Source: a bacterium (GTDB lineage: Bacteria > Actinomycetota > Acidimicrobiia > Spongiisociales > JAENVV01). From it: DNA of 64,000 nt. Made by a program: the position numbers and the translations under genes. How positions within the stretch are numbered: position 1 is the stretch's first letter; each line of letters begins with the position of its first letter. Positions 42,843 to 51,101 of the stretch are shown here, piece by piece. The stretch is taken from assembly GCA_024641305.1 (NCBI GenBank), contig JAHEDI010000001.1, positions 1 through 64,000 on the forward strand. Direction: 5' to 3'. Below the pieces are notes generated by a model. That model was not told the DNA's origin. It saw only the letters and a list, made by a program, of their open reading frames with translations, and did no database searches.

Positions 42843-43669
42843 TAGACGTGCACCCAACTCATTCCGACAGTGACCATGAGACTAACCGCTAGCAGAACCG
42901 CCCCATACGCGACCGCTGGTCGCGAGCGGAAAAAGTCATCCATTTTCGTGTCAATGGCAAGGCCAAGTCCAACCGCCAGTAGTGAGACTGCCCAGCCTGC
43001 AAGTACATCAGTGAGCCAGTGCACCGAGAGATAGATTCGACTGTATCCCACGAGCAGGGCAGCGGGGACCAGGATGATCGCCGTAATCAAACCGGACTTT
43101 CGGCCGATGTGACGCAAGGCGATAGCTGCGGCAAGCGCGAAGGTCATCGCCCCGGCTGAGTGTCCAGACGGCCAAGCCAGGGAACCAAGCGAGCTTGCAC
43201 CGAGCGGGGGTCTGATTCGTCCAACGACGCTCTTGAGGAGAGTTACGATTACGGCGCTAGATGTCGCCATAGCCAGGAATAGCATGGCTCGACGGTATGA
43301 GAATGCCACGGCCAGGCCGATTGCCACCAAGCCGGTCGCCAACCCGAGCGAAACGGTTCCGGTGGCCAGGGAGATTGCTGCCAATACGCCACCGCTTCCC
43401 GGGAGTCTGCCCCTGTCCGCAAACGCAAGCACGGATGCGTCGAGGCCAGCGAACTCGGGGCGGGTGTATCGAATCCAAAGGTGGAGCAAGACGAGCACGA
43501 TCACGGAGGCAGCAGCAGTCCACCTACCGAATTTCGCCCGGCCAGGCGTTTCGGTCTCCTGAATAAGCCGTTCTGAAGCGGGTTGGATGCTCTGCACCCG
43601 GCCACCGTACTTCCAATACATAAGAATCAGCTGAAGACGGTGGCCCGGGGATCTTGACGTGGCACTCAC
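42842..43669 (-). CDS. PAP2-family phosphatase (membrane)
   Basis: 275 residues; an in-frame ATG 15 codons in may be the real start. The three catalytic motifs are present: KSVVGRIRPP (KX6RP), PSGHSAG (PSGH) and SRIYLSVHWLTDV (SRX5HX3D), set among five or six membrane helices. Such proteins dephosphorylate undecaprenyl pyrophosphate or phosphatidic acid at the outer membrane face. In this genome it could recycle the lipid carrier of the polysaccharide pathway. Confidence 0.9.
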   Translation of the reverse strand: MSATSRSPGHRLQLILMYWKYGGRVQSIQPASERLIQETETPGRAKFGRWTAAASVIVLVLLHLWIRYTRPEFAGLDASVLAFADRGRLPGSGGVLAAISLATGTVSLGLATGLVAIGLAVAFSYRRAMLFLAMATSSAVIVTLLKSVVGRIRPPLGASSLGSLAWPSGHSAGAMTFALAAAIALRHIGRKSGLITAIILVPAALLVGYSRIYLSVHWLTDVLAGWAVSLLAVGLGLAIDTKMDDFFRSRPAVAYGAVLLAVSLMVTVGMSWVHV

Positions 43670-43718
43670 AGGCGTCCGACGAGTTGTGAGTTAACCCCTG
43701 AGCGGGCCGCTCGAAGGT

Positions 43719-45080
43719 TCATCCACCGAGTGTTGGGATGATGGCCGTGAAGACTGCTCCGCCCAGGACAGAAGTGCCAACGGTAAGTTCCCCACCGTGG
43801 CGCTGAACGATCTCTGCAGCAATCGCCAAACCGAGGCCAGAGCCCCCTTCGTCGCGTGATCTCGCTTCATCCAATCGCGTGAACCGGCTGAAAATCCGTG
43901 CGCGATCCTCGTCCCGCACTCCTGCGCCATCATCGGCAACCGATAACTCAACGGCGCCGTTGCGCGGGGCTACAGCCACTACGACCATCGTCATTGCGTG
44001 ACGATTGGCGTTCAACAAGAGATTCAAAACCATTCGTAGAAGCTGAGACGCGTCGCCCTGGACCCGACCGGCCGAAACCCCAGACGAATCAGCCCTGACC
44101 CCATCGCGCAGCGGCACTCTGGCGAGCGCCTGGCCGACGAGGTCATCGAGGTCTACGTCCTCTCTGATTCGGGATCCTTCTTCACTCCTGGCAAGGAGCA
44201 ATAGGTCATCAACGAGGACCTGCAAACGGATCGCTTCGGCAAGCACACCATCGCGCATCTCCTCCCATGACTCTGGCCGGGGATGAGCAACATCGACCTC
44301 CAATTCGGCCCGGATTCCGGCCAGCGGAGTTCGGAGTTCATGGGCGGCGTCGGCCACGAACTCGTCCTGCTGTGCGGCCGCATGTTCAAGCCGATCGAGC
44401 ATCTTGTTCATCGTCTTGGCCAGCCGGGCAATCTCGTCGCCGCGCCGCGACTCCGGTACCCGCCGGTGGAGCTGGGAACCCGTGATTTCTTCGACCTCAG
44501 CACGGATCTCTTCGACGGGCCGGAGAGTCTTACCGATTACCGACCAACTGGTCCATGCCACGACCACGGATAGGAGTGGGATCCCGACCAGAAGAGCGGC
44601 AACCAGGGCGGCAATCGCCTCAGTGCGGCGTTCGACGGTGTTCGCAACGTACACGAAATACGTCCCTTCGTCAGTGCTCACCGCCAGGGCAGCCAGGCGG
44701 AAGGAGCCTGTGTCGACAGGAAGGTCGCTTTCTACACCATGAAGAATCTGGGCAGCCGCGGGTTTCAGAGTGGAGATCGGGCCTTCGCCTTCGATATTCT
44801 CGCTCGAAGCTACAACGGAACCATCAGGTCCGATTATCTGGGCGAGAGCCGATTCATCTCCGCTGACGGTGATGGGATCGGGGATGATGCCATCGACGAT
44901 GACGTTGGCCAAGTCGGTGACGCGTCCGTCGAGGCCGGTATCGATGGCGGCGTTGAGTGCCTTGGTCTGTGCATAGACAAGGGCTGCACCGGCAACAACG
45001 AGAGCTGCCACCAACATCAGGGTGACGACTGCAGTGGCGCGGAATCTCAATGTCGTTGGACGACGCGTACGGCTACTCAC
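43719..45080 (-). CDS. Two-component sensor histidine kinase
   Basis: About 453 residues from the GTG at 45080, which overlaps the response-regulator stop by eight bases; the longer frame runs through the regulator gene. Two transmembrane helices (ATAVVTLMLVAALVVAGAALVY and ALVAALLVGIPLLSVVVAW) enclose a 150-residue sensor domain. HAMP follows, then HisKA with phospho-acceptor His in DAAHELRTPLAG and the ATPase boxes NLLLNANRHA, DDGAGVRDEDRARIF and GGSGLGLAIA. It phosphorylates the partner regulator upstream in the operon. Stimulus unknown. Confidence 0.92.
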   Translation of the reverse strand: MSSRTRRPTTLRFRATAVVTLMLVAALVVAGAALVYAQTKALNAAIDTGLDGRVTDLANVIVDGIIPDPITVSGDESALAQIIGPDGSVVASSENIEGEGPISTLKPAAAQILHGVESDLPVDTGSFRLAALAVSTDEGTYFVYVANTVERRTEAIAALVAALLVGIPLLSVVVAWTSWSVIGKTLRPVEEIRAEVEEITGSQLHRRVPESRRGDEIARLAKTMNKMLDRLEHAAAQQDEFVADAAHELRTPLAGIRAELEVDVAHPRPESWEEMRDGVLAEAIRLQVLVDDLLLLARSEEGSRIREDVDLDDLVGQALARVPLRDGVRADSSGVSAGRVQGDASQLLRMVLNLLLNANRHAMTMVVVAVAPRNGAVELSVADDGAGVRDEDRARIFSRFTRLDEARSRDEGGSGLGLAIAAEIVQRHGGELTVGTSVLGGAVFTAIIPTLGG

Positions 45081-45753
45081 GGCTGGGAACCAGCCGATAC
45101 CCGGCCCCGCGCACTGTTTCAATCGACTTGCGGTCAAACGGCTCGTCGATCTTTTTTCGCAAGTATCCGATGTACACCTCCACGATGTTCGGGTCGCCCT
45201 CAAAGGCGAAGTCCCAAACGTTGTCGAGAATCTCGAGCTTGCCTACGACGTCGCCGGGACGGCGCATCAAGAATTCGAGAACCGCAAACTCCTTGGCCGT
45301 GAGATGAATATCCTGGCCGGCCCGCGCACAGCGACGCGAATTGGGGTCGAGTGTAAGGTCTCCAACTTCATAGGAGAGCGATACCTCACCCAGAGATGAC
45401 CGACGAAGCAACGCTCGTATTCGGGCCACAAGTACGACATACGAGAATGGTTTACGCAGGAAGTCATCTGCCCCCGTATCAAGAGCCTCAGCTTCATCGA
45501 GGTCCCCGTCTTTGGCGGTCAACATGAGTATCGGCGTCCAGATGCCGAGATCTCGAAGTTGGGCACAAAGCTTGAATCCGTTGATCCCGGGCAACATAAT
45601 GTCAAGGACGATTACGTCGTACTCGTTCTGGGTGGCGAACCACTTCCCATCGGTGCCGGTCAAAGCTACGTCGACGGCGAAGCCCTCGGCTTCCATGCCG
45701 CGCCGTACAGCAGCCGCAACCTTCTTTTCGTCTTCTACAACCAGCACGCGCAC
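45073..45753 (-). CDS. OmpR/PhoB-family response regulator
   Basis: About 226 residues from the GTG at 45753 (VRVLVVEDEKKVA) behind GGGGAGC. The receiver has the phospho-acceptor Asp in VIVLDIMLPGING, and conserved LTAKD and KPFSYVVL. The C-terminal winged helix has IHLTAKEFAVLEFLMRRPGDVVGK and ETVRGAGYRLV. It binds DNA as a dimer when phosphorylated. The kinase gene follows with an 8-base overlap. Confidence 0.94.
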   Translation of the reverse strand: MRVLVVEDEKKVAAAVRRGMEAEGFAVDVALTGTDGKWFATQNEYDVIVLDIMLPGINGFKLCAQLRDLGIWTPILMLTAKDGDLDEAEALDTGADDFLRKPFSYVVLVARIRALLRRSSLGEVSLSYEVGDLTLDPNSRRCARAGQDIHLTAKEFAVLEFLMRRPGDVVGKLEILDNVWDFAFEGDPNIVEVYIGYLRKKIDEPFDRKSIETVRGAGYRLVPSRE

Positions 45754-45834
45754 CAAAGCTCCCCGAAGAGCGGATCGACCCAACTCAGTATGACCCACCA
45801 AACCTGAGGATTTGCTGAGAAACTTGTCAGTTGA

Positions 45835-46656
45835 TCACAGGCGTTGAGAAATCCAGTTGACGACTGTCTCGGCTACGACGGACTCGCCCCCGCGGTAATA
45901 GTGACCCCCCACGTCCAGCACATGAACGTCGACGCTGTGACTGCTGGCCAGGGCAATCTCCTCGGCCGGGTAAACCTCGGAAGGCTCCTCAGCACTTCGG
46001 ATGAACAAGGTCTCGCACGGAATCGATGGGGCCAGATCGACGACATCCGGACAAAAATCCAGGAATTCGACATAGGTCGTGGCCGAAATGACGTACCACC
46101 AGCCAGGAACGAGCATCAATTGGTGGCCACGACCCTCCGCTACAAGGCCCCTGGCAGCTTCGGAGATCTCGTCGTAGCGTTCACCTGCCATCAGCCCATT
46201 TTCCGCCATTAGTCGCATGATCTGCCTACCTCCGCGGTGCGCCGACAACAGGACCAATCCTGGCGTATCGGGGACCTCCGCCACGTGCCGGACGGCGAGC
46301 ATGCCTCCGTTTGAGTGACCGATAACAAATGGGGGAGGGAGGTCTCTTTCATTCATCCAGTTGCGCGCTAGGTGATTGTCTTCGATGGCTTGATCAATCG
46401 TCTGATAAGCGCCACCTTCCAGGTCTCGACTGTGGCGATTTGAGAGTACGTCATGCCCTCGACGGTTGTATGAAAGACAAGCGAGCCCGAGCTTGGTCAA
46501 GTATGGAGGCAGAAAACGGGGAGGTCCGACATAGAAGTTCATCGTATTGCCATGCATGAGCTGCACGGACCCAACGACGTTCCGATCGTCGGGCAGGTAC
46601 AGCAATCCATCAAGTGGCTCGGTATCGGTTTCGATCGCTACCGTCTCGATCTGCAC
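45835..46656 (-). CDS. Alpha/beta-hydrolase
   Basis: 273 residues. The nucleophile elbow GHSNGG follows a typical strand (FVIGHSNGGMLAVRH), with an oxyanion-side QLMHGNTMNFY near the N-terminus. DVGGHYYRGGESVV supplies the C-terminal His. It resembles serine aminopeptidase/lysophospholipase-type hydrolases, but the substrate is not deducible. The ATG touches the stop of the upstream nitroreductase gene, so the two form a pair. Confidence 0.82.
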   Translation of the reverse strand: MQIETVAIETDTEPLDGLLYLPDDRNVVGSVQLMHGNTMNFYVGPPRFLPPYLTKLGLACLSYNRRGHDVLSNRHSRDLEGGAYQTIDQAIEDNHLARNWMNERDLPPPFVIGHSNGGMLAVRHVAEVPDTPGLVLLSAHRGGRQIMRLMAENGLMAGERYDEISEAARGLVAEGRGHQLMLVPGWWYVISATTYVEFLDFCPDVVDLAPSIPCETLFIRSAEEPSEVYPAEEIALASSHSVDVHVLDVGGHYYRGGESVVAETVVNWISQRL

Positions 46657-47117
46657 TATGGCGACCCTCCGTCCCCTCGTACTCCGAAACGAACGATTGG
46701 GACCGGCCTCGTGAGCATGGTTGCGTACCGGGAGTATTGGTCGTCAGCGGCTTGAAATCGCGCCCAGACATCATCGTGATCGGCGCCCGCCAGGAACTCG
46801 GCCGTCACGAGTTGGCCGCCTGCCTTTGTGGCAAGTTCGGCCCGCGGATCCACCCGTAGGTTTTGCACCCAGGCCGGATCTTGATCCAATCCGGCGTTGG
46901 TACCGGCGACGACAAGGCCATCCGGTGAGTCCAGACACGACAGGAGAACCGTTCGGGCGCTCCCGGTACGACTCCCCCTGGTGGTCAGTTCGATTACGCC
47001 CATCCCCATGGAGCGGGTACCAAGTCTCCTCCCGGAGAACTTCCAGATGATCTTGTGGGCTTTCCAGACAATCCGGAGTGCGCCTCGAGGTGGATTTCGG
47101 AGAGATGCCATAGTCAA
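46656..47117 (-). CDS. Deazaflavin (F420)-dependent nitroreductase family protein
   Basis: 153 residues. GVIELTTRGSRTGSARTVLLS, LVVAGTNAGLDQDPAWVQNLRVDP and the C-terminal YATMLTRPVPIVRF are the signature of the Ddn family of split beta-barrel proteins. Members use F420H2 to reduce quinones or nitro-compounds, or bind FMN. A TTG at 47117 has GGAG at good spacing; an ATG at 47111 is the alternative. Suggests that the host makes coenzyme F420, as many Actinobacteria do. Confidence 0.87.
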   Translation of the reverse strand: MTMASLRNPPRGALRIVWKAHKIIWKFSGRRLGTRSMGMGVIELTTRGSRTGSARTVLLSCLDSPDGLVVAGTNAGLDQDPAWVQNLRVDPRAELATKAGGQLVTAEFLAGADHDDVWARFQAADDQYSRYATMLTRPVPIVRFGVRGDGGSP

Positions 47118-47120
47118 AGG

Positions 47121-47300
47121 CTAGCTCCGGGTACCGGTGATCCGGACTCGGGCTCGGCCCGACGCCAGAATAAGCGCGTGATCCAGGCCTGGGTAGCATC
47201 CCGCAAGATGAACAACCCACCTGGATCGGCTGGCAACCCCGGCAACCAACAACCCTGCTGCGCGGCAGGCGTCCACCCAATGTTCACTGGTCCTGCCCAA
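47121..47300 (-). CDS. Possible 59-residue hypothetical protein
   Basis: A frame beginning at TTG 47300 with GGGAGG five bases upstream and ending three bases before the nitroreductase start. Sequence LGRTSEHWVDACRAAGLLVAG... has no recognised family. It lies in the 206-base gap between the nitroreductase and the divergent EamA gene. Good ribosome binding site and tight spacing are the only support. Confidence 0.3.
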   Translation of the reverse strand: MGRTSEHWVDACRAAGLLVAGVASRSRWVVHLAGCYPGLDHALILASGRARVRITGTRS

Positions 47301-47323
47301 CTCCACCTCCCAAACTGTGGGTC

Positions 47324-48211
47324 GTGATGCCTGGCGTCTTATGGGCCACTCTGTCAGGGATCGCCTTCGGGTTCTCGCAACTTTCAAACCGTGGCGTCAA
47401 TCGCCAGGCGGGTGCTTTGGCCGCGACCACAGCCATGGTGACTGCCATGCTCCTAGCGCTACTCGTCACGGTCGGTATTCGGGGCGAAATCGGGCTCGTG
47501 ACCACCATACCGCCAGAAGCTGCTGCGTGGTTTGTCGCGGCGGCTCTCGTTCACTTCCTGGGCGGATGGACCCTTTTCGCTCTCAGTCAACAGCGAATCG
47601 GGCCGTCAAGAACGGCGTCCGTTCTGTCGATCAACCCGGTGGTAGCAGCAGTCATGGCGGCTTTGGTCATTGACCAGCGCCTGAGATCCATCACGTGGCT
47701 TGGAGTCATCGTTGTCACCGTTGGCGTGGCCATCGTGGCCATGCGGAATCCCTCGAAAGTGTCTACACCCGCCGTGGGGCTAACCGCCGTCCTTGCCGCG
47801 ACGCTCCTGTTCTCGATCAGTCCACTCTTCGTAAGTTTCGGTCTCTCGCGATTCGATGGTGCACTGGTTGGCCTGCTGGCCGGCTTGGCGGTGACGGTGC
47901 CCTGCATGCACATATCCACCAGAGCCATCACCGGACAATGGGTGCGCCTGAATCGATCGATGTTGCCGTGGTTGGTATTGGGAGGGGCATCTGCCGGCTT
48001 GGCCGTAGCTGCCCAATGGACCGCGTTCGACCTGATTCCGGTCGGCGCCGTCGTTAGCCTGCAACAACTCTCTACGCCGGTCGTTCTGTTCGTGGGCCCA
48101 GCGCTGCTATCAGACCGTCTTGAACGCCCCGACCGGCGAATGCTCGCCGGTTCTGTACTCATCCTCGGGGGAGCGATCGTCGTGGCGCTGTTCGGACGTG
48201 CCCTTGAGTAG
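47324..48211 (+). CDS. EamA/DMT-family transporter
   Basis: 295 residues, ten hydrophobic helices in two five-helix repeats, beginning VLWATLSGIAFGFSQLSNRG. The repeat ends (SINPVVAAVMAALVIDQRL and LQQLSTPVVLFVGPALLSDRLE) are characteristic of EamA exporters or permeases of the drug/metabolite superfamily. GTG 47324 and ATG 47327 are adjacent possible starts. Substrate unknown. Confidence 0.87.
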   Translation: MMPGVLWATLSGIAFGFSQLSNRGVNRQAGALAATTAMVTAMLLALLVTVGIRGEIGLVTTIPPEAAAWFVAAALVHFLGGWTLFALSQQRIGPSRTASVLSINPVVAAVMAALVIDQRLRSITWLGVIVVTVGVAIVAMRNPSKVSTPAVGLTAVLAATLLFSISPLFVSFGLSRFDGALVGLLAGLAVTVPCMHISTRAITGQWVRLNRSMLPWLVLGGASAGLAVAAQWTAFDLIPVGAVVSLQQLSTPVVLFVGPALLSDRLERPDRRMLAGSVLILGGAIVVALFGRALE

Positions 48212-48276
48212 AGGGGGCGCCGGGAGAAGCAGGGAACGGTTGGCGTTTTACGAGCTGTCGACGATCGAGCCGCCCG

Positions 48277-48282
48277 TAAGAT
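48277..48282 (+). promoter_or_regulatory. -10-like TAAGAT giving a probable leaderless ATG start of the peroxiredoxin
   Basis: TAAGAT ends six bases before the ATG at 48289. The in-frame stop at 48277-48279 excludes any longer start, and no correctly spaced ribosome binding site exists, so a leaderless mRNA is likely. Confidence 0.45.
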
Positions 48283-48288
48283 GGGGGC

Positions 48289-48783
48289 ATGGACCATGCT
48301 CGATTCTCATCTTCCGCATCGACCCCGCTCCAGGCTGGCGATCCGGCTCCCGACTTCGAACTCCGGCAAACCTTTGACAAATCGGTCTCTCGAACGCCGG
48401 GTCGACCGATGGTCGTGGCGTTCTACGTCTTCGACTTCGGGGCATTCTGAGGGGCTGAGCTGGCCCAGTTGGGCTCAATCTCCTCCACGATCATGGCCCA
48501 CGGCGCAGACCTGGTGGCGATTGCCGTAACGGCTACGTTCTCGCAGATGGCGTTCGCCCGCGAACTCGGGCTCGACTTTCCGCTGTTGTCGGATTGGGAC
48601 GGAGCAGTGTCGGGCGCTTTTGGTGTTCGGTATGACATCTGGAAGGGCCACCGCGGTCTGGCAAAACGAGCCCTGTTTGTCATCGATGATCAAGGCACGG
48701 TCCACTACACCTGGAGCACTGACAACGCCGAGGAACTACCTGATTTACAGCCAATGCTCGATTCACTCAGCGACCTCTCCTGA
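48289..48783 (+). CDS. Candidate selenoprotein: AhpE/BCP-like peroxiredoxin with Sec at the peroxidatic position (TGA at 48448-48450)
   Basis: 164 residues if codon 54 (TGA) is selenocysteine. The thioredoxin-fold peroxiredoxin is continuous across it: AGDPAPDFELRQTFD, VVAFYVFDFGAF-U-GAELAQL, then VAIAVTATFSQMAFARELGLDFPLLSD, GAVSGAFGV and the conserved Arg in KRALFVIDDQG. U aligns with the peroxidatic Cys of mycobacterial AhpE (AFTGICQGEL). The rest has no Cys, so it is a one-residue enzyme needing an external reductant. The usual PxxxT before the catalytic residue is VFDFG here. A SECIS-like hairpin follows. Normal annotation would start at 48469 or call a pseudogene. Confidence 0.88.
48462..48475 (+). 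promoter_or_regulatory. Candidate bacterial SECIS element of the peroxiredoxin
   Basis: GGCCC-AGTT-GGGCT forms a 5-bp stem (one G-U) with a 4-base AGTT loop, starting exactly 11 nt after the TGA, the same spacing as the upper stem of E. coli fdhF SECIS. TGAG/CTCA flanks can extend the stem with a bulge. The loop has G at position two, as expected for SelB binding. Confidence 0.62.
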
Positions 48784-48814
48784 CTCGGAGTCCCGCCGTG
48801 ACCGGTGATCTTGA

Positions 48815-49714
48815 GTGCGGCAACGGATGGGCAAAAGGATGAGGTCGCCTGCTCTTCGAGCGGCGGTCGACTTCGTCCGGTTGGCTCGTCCGCACTTTCT
48901 CGTCGGTGGAGCACTGATGTATGCCCTTGGTGCGGTGAGCGCGCCGTCGCTCACGCCGGACCGTTATGTCCTCGGTCAGGGACTGGTAACGACCGCCCAG
49001 ATCACGGCCCACTTTCTGAACGAATATGCCGATAGAGAAGTCGACCGGTCGGTCACCAATCGAACGCTGTTCTCAGGCGGCAGCGGGGTACTGGTCGATG
49101 GTGCCCTTGGTCCCAGAACCGCCCTGACCGCCGGTATCGGTACCACGATCCTCAGTCTCGCCATCGCCGTCTGGCTCGTCCCAACCTCTCCGGTTACCAC
49201 TTTCCTCGGCCTGGCCGCGCTGCTTGTTTCCTGGCTCTATTCGATGCCGCCGGTCCGACTTCTCGGTACAGGATGGGGAGAGTTGGCGACCACCCTGGTG
49301 GTCATCGGACTCGTCCCCCTGATCGGCGTTACGAGCCAGGGGTCAGGACCACCGGTCGCATTGTGGGCGTCGATCGCCACCCTGCTCCCCATTCACCTCG
49401 CCATGATGCTCGTCTTCGAGCTACCCGATCTTGTGTCCGATCGAACGGCTGGCAAGACCGTGCTGGCGGTTCGAATTGGCCGTCAACGAACCGAAAGGCT
49501 CGTCGCGAGCTTGCTGGCTCTCGGAGCGTTCGGGGCCGGGGTATTCCTTGCGATCGGATGGCTCATGCCTGGATCGGCGGTTGCCTGTCTCAGCCTCGTC
49601 CCCGGACTGGCGACGATATCTGCGCTTGCCCGGAATCGATACGCCCTTGCCACGGCAACCTCCGTTGCGACCCTGGGGCTTTCGGCAATTGGCCTGATTG
49701 TCGGGATCGCCTGA
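48815..49714 (+). CDS. UbiA-family prenyltransferase
   Basis: 299 residues; possible starts GTG 48815 or ATG 48827. About nine membrane helices with the first Asp-rich motif NEYADREVDR and the second ELPDLVSDRTAGKTVLAVRIG, which hold the Mg-prenyl diphosphate. It prenylates an aromatic acceptor in quinone (menaquinone-type, MenA) or related lipid synthesis. Its separate position from other menaquinone genes leaves the acceptor open. Confidence 0.87.
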   Translation: MRQRMGKRMRSPALRAAVDFVRLARPHFLVGGALMYALGAVSAPSLTPDRYVLGQGLVTTAQITAHFLNEYADREVDRSVTNRTLFSGGSGVLVDGALGPRTALTAGIGTTILSLAIAVWLVPTSPVTTFLGLAALLVSWLYSMPPVRLLGTGWGELATTLVVIGLVPLIGVTSQGSGPPVALWASIATLLPIHLAMMLVFELPDLVSDRTAGKTVLAVRIGRQRTERLVASLLALGAFGAGVFLAIGWLMPGSAVACLSLVPGLATISALARNRYALATATSVATLGLSAIGLIVGIA

Positions 49715-49773
49715 ACGCACAAGGCCGGAGGAGCGACCGACTGACCAGTCCGATTCTGCATGACGACGCGAAG

Positions 49774-49806
49774 GAGGGTGGAGTATCGGTCTGACACTCC
49801 ACCCTC
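49774..49806. terminator. Hairpin between convergent ubiA-like and anti-sigma-like genes
   Basis: GAGGGTGGAGT and ACTCCACCCTC pair perfectly over 11 bp with an 11-base loop, located between two convergent genes. There is no clear T-tract on either strand, so it may be a structural or factor-assisted bidirectional terminator. Confidence 0.5.
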
Positions 49807-49830
49807 GCCACCATCGGTGTCAACCAAAAG

Positions 49831-50439
49831 TCAGGCGCCAAACGCCTCCTCAAAGTAGCCACGAAGCTCGGGAGTGGCGGGGCCACTGTATCCACAGAAG
49901 TTCACGTTTCCATCGGTGGCCGTGACGAGATAGCTACTCCCTACTTCAAGCGGGAAGGCTCCGATAAGGGAAACCATATCAGCTGATCCGCCCGTGAGGG
50001 CGACCTCAGCCGCTTCGCCACCCTTGTACCAATGATCGACCGTCAAGGTTCCTCGTGCTCCGTCAATTGCGGTAACCGTACCTTCGAAGGCCATCGGCAT
50101 ATCTCTGAGAATGGCAACGTCAAATATGATGCATGAAGCAAGTACGTTGCTGTCGCCAAGCGATAGTTCCAACGGTGGTCCAGCGACAGGCGCAGGATCC
50201 GTCCCGTTACCGGCGAAAACGAAAACGCCGACCGCAACCGCCACGACGACGACGGAGGCAAGGACAGGGACCCAACGTTTCGGTGTTTGCACTCCGGTCG
50301 GTGGATTAGCTAGGTGAGTAGTAGTTGACATGACACGCTCCATTCGATGCCTGGACGACTCAGTCGTCGGTGATTCGGTCGACACAGCGCTTTGCATGGG
50401 GTCGAGGCGTTTGAGGCTGTTACGCAGTTCTTCGCTCAC
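49831..50439 (-). CDS. Single-pass membrane protein, probable anti-sigma factor
   Basis: 202 residues. A polar N-terminal region of about 55 residues (MSEELRNSLKRLDPMQSAV) is followed by one transmembrane helix (WVPVLASVVVVAVAVGVFVFAG) and an extracytoplasmic domain of about 115 residues with two cysteines (ASCIIFD, NFCGYSG). The ATG overlaps the sigma-factor stop by four bases, the usual arrangement for an ECF sigma and its membrane anti-sigma. No zinc-binding HxxxCxxC anti-sigma motif is visible, so the role rests on context. Confidence 0.62.
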   Translation of the reverse strand: MSEELRNSLKRLDPMQSAVSTESPTTESSRHRMERVMSTTTHLANPPTGVQTPKRWVPVLASVVVVAVAVGVFVFAGNGTDPAPVAGPPLELSLGDSNVLASCIIFDVAILRDMPMAFEGTVTAIDGARGTLTVDHWYKGGEAAEVALTGGSADMVSLIGAFPLEVGSSYLVTATDGNVNFCGYSGPATPELRGYFEEAFGA

Positions 50440-51035
50440 GATTGATGCTCCCCGGTGTCTTCAAGCTCTTTATGTCCGGCATCGTCGGGATTCTGTCTAT
50501 CGAGCAACCGGGTCAGCTTCTTCCTGGCTTTGGTGAGTCTGAGGCTGATCGCGTTTGGCGAGGTACCCAAAACGGTGGCAATCTCGCGTGGCTCAAGTCC
50601 TTCCCACGCCCACAACCTGAGAACTTCCCGGTCTGATTCGGCTAACTGGCGGAAAGCCGAAGCGAGGGCGGGGTAGTCGTCCAGACCCACGTCGACGATC
50701 GGCAGCTGAACCGGCTGGGTTCCCAGTCGCTCGACTAGACGTTGTCGCCGGGCGTTGCTGCGCCGCCGATTGGCCAGTGCTTTTCTGGCAACGCCGTAAC
50801 ACCACGGGAGGCAATCTGCTGCAGGCACGGAGGGGAGCCTCTGCCAGAGGACAAGCAGAACATCGTCTAGCACCTCATCTGCGTCGTCGAAGGAAGCTCG
50901 CCGCCGCAAGTAGCGCTGAAGCGGTTCGTAGACGATCGCGTAGATTTCCTCAAAACGTTGCCGACGATCTGGGTCGAATTGCCCGCCGGCTGCCCGGCCT
51001 GAGCCTTGATCAGATTGGTGATGAACGGAACGCAT
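50436..51035 (-). CDS. ECF RNA polymerase sigma factor
   Basis: 199 residues. Region 2 is at about residues 27-95 (FEEIYAIVYEPLQRYLRRR, DADEVLDDVLLVLWQRL) and region 4 at about 125-180 with LAESDREVLRLWAWEGLEPREIATVLGTSPNAISLRLTKARKKL, cited here by its core REIATVLGTSPNAISLRL helix-turn-helix. It is an ECF (group 4) sigma factor that redirects RNA polymerase in response to a signal, probably through the membrane protein encoded next. No target promoter could be defined. Confidence 0.9.
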   Translation of the reverse strand: MRSVHHQSDQGSGRAAGGQFDPDRRQRFEEIYAIVYEPLQRYLRRRASFDDADEVLDDVLLVLWQRLPSVPAADCLPWCYGVARKALANRRRSNARRQRLVERLGTQPVQLPIVDVGLDDYPALASAFRQLAESDREVLRLWAWEGLEPREIATVLGTSPNAISLRLTKARKKLTRLLDRQNPDDAGHKELEDTGEHQS

Positions 51036-51101
51036 GATCCTCCCGGACGCCGCAGGGCGATGGTCAAAGATCGGACGTCATCGATGGTTGAGCGGTTCCC
51101 G

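Noticed and set aside
48281..48783. A shorter peroxiredoxin starting at ATG 48469 or a gene on the minus strand at 48423-48683
   Set aside because: The short version would lack the active site, and the minus-strand frame has no family features. The full-length frame through TGA matches the fold from end to end.
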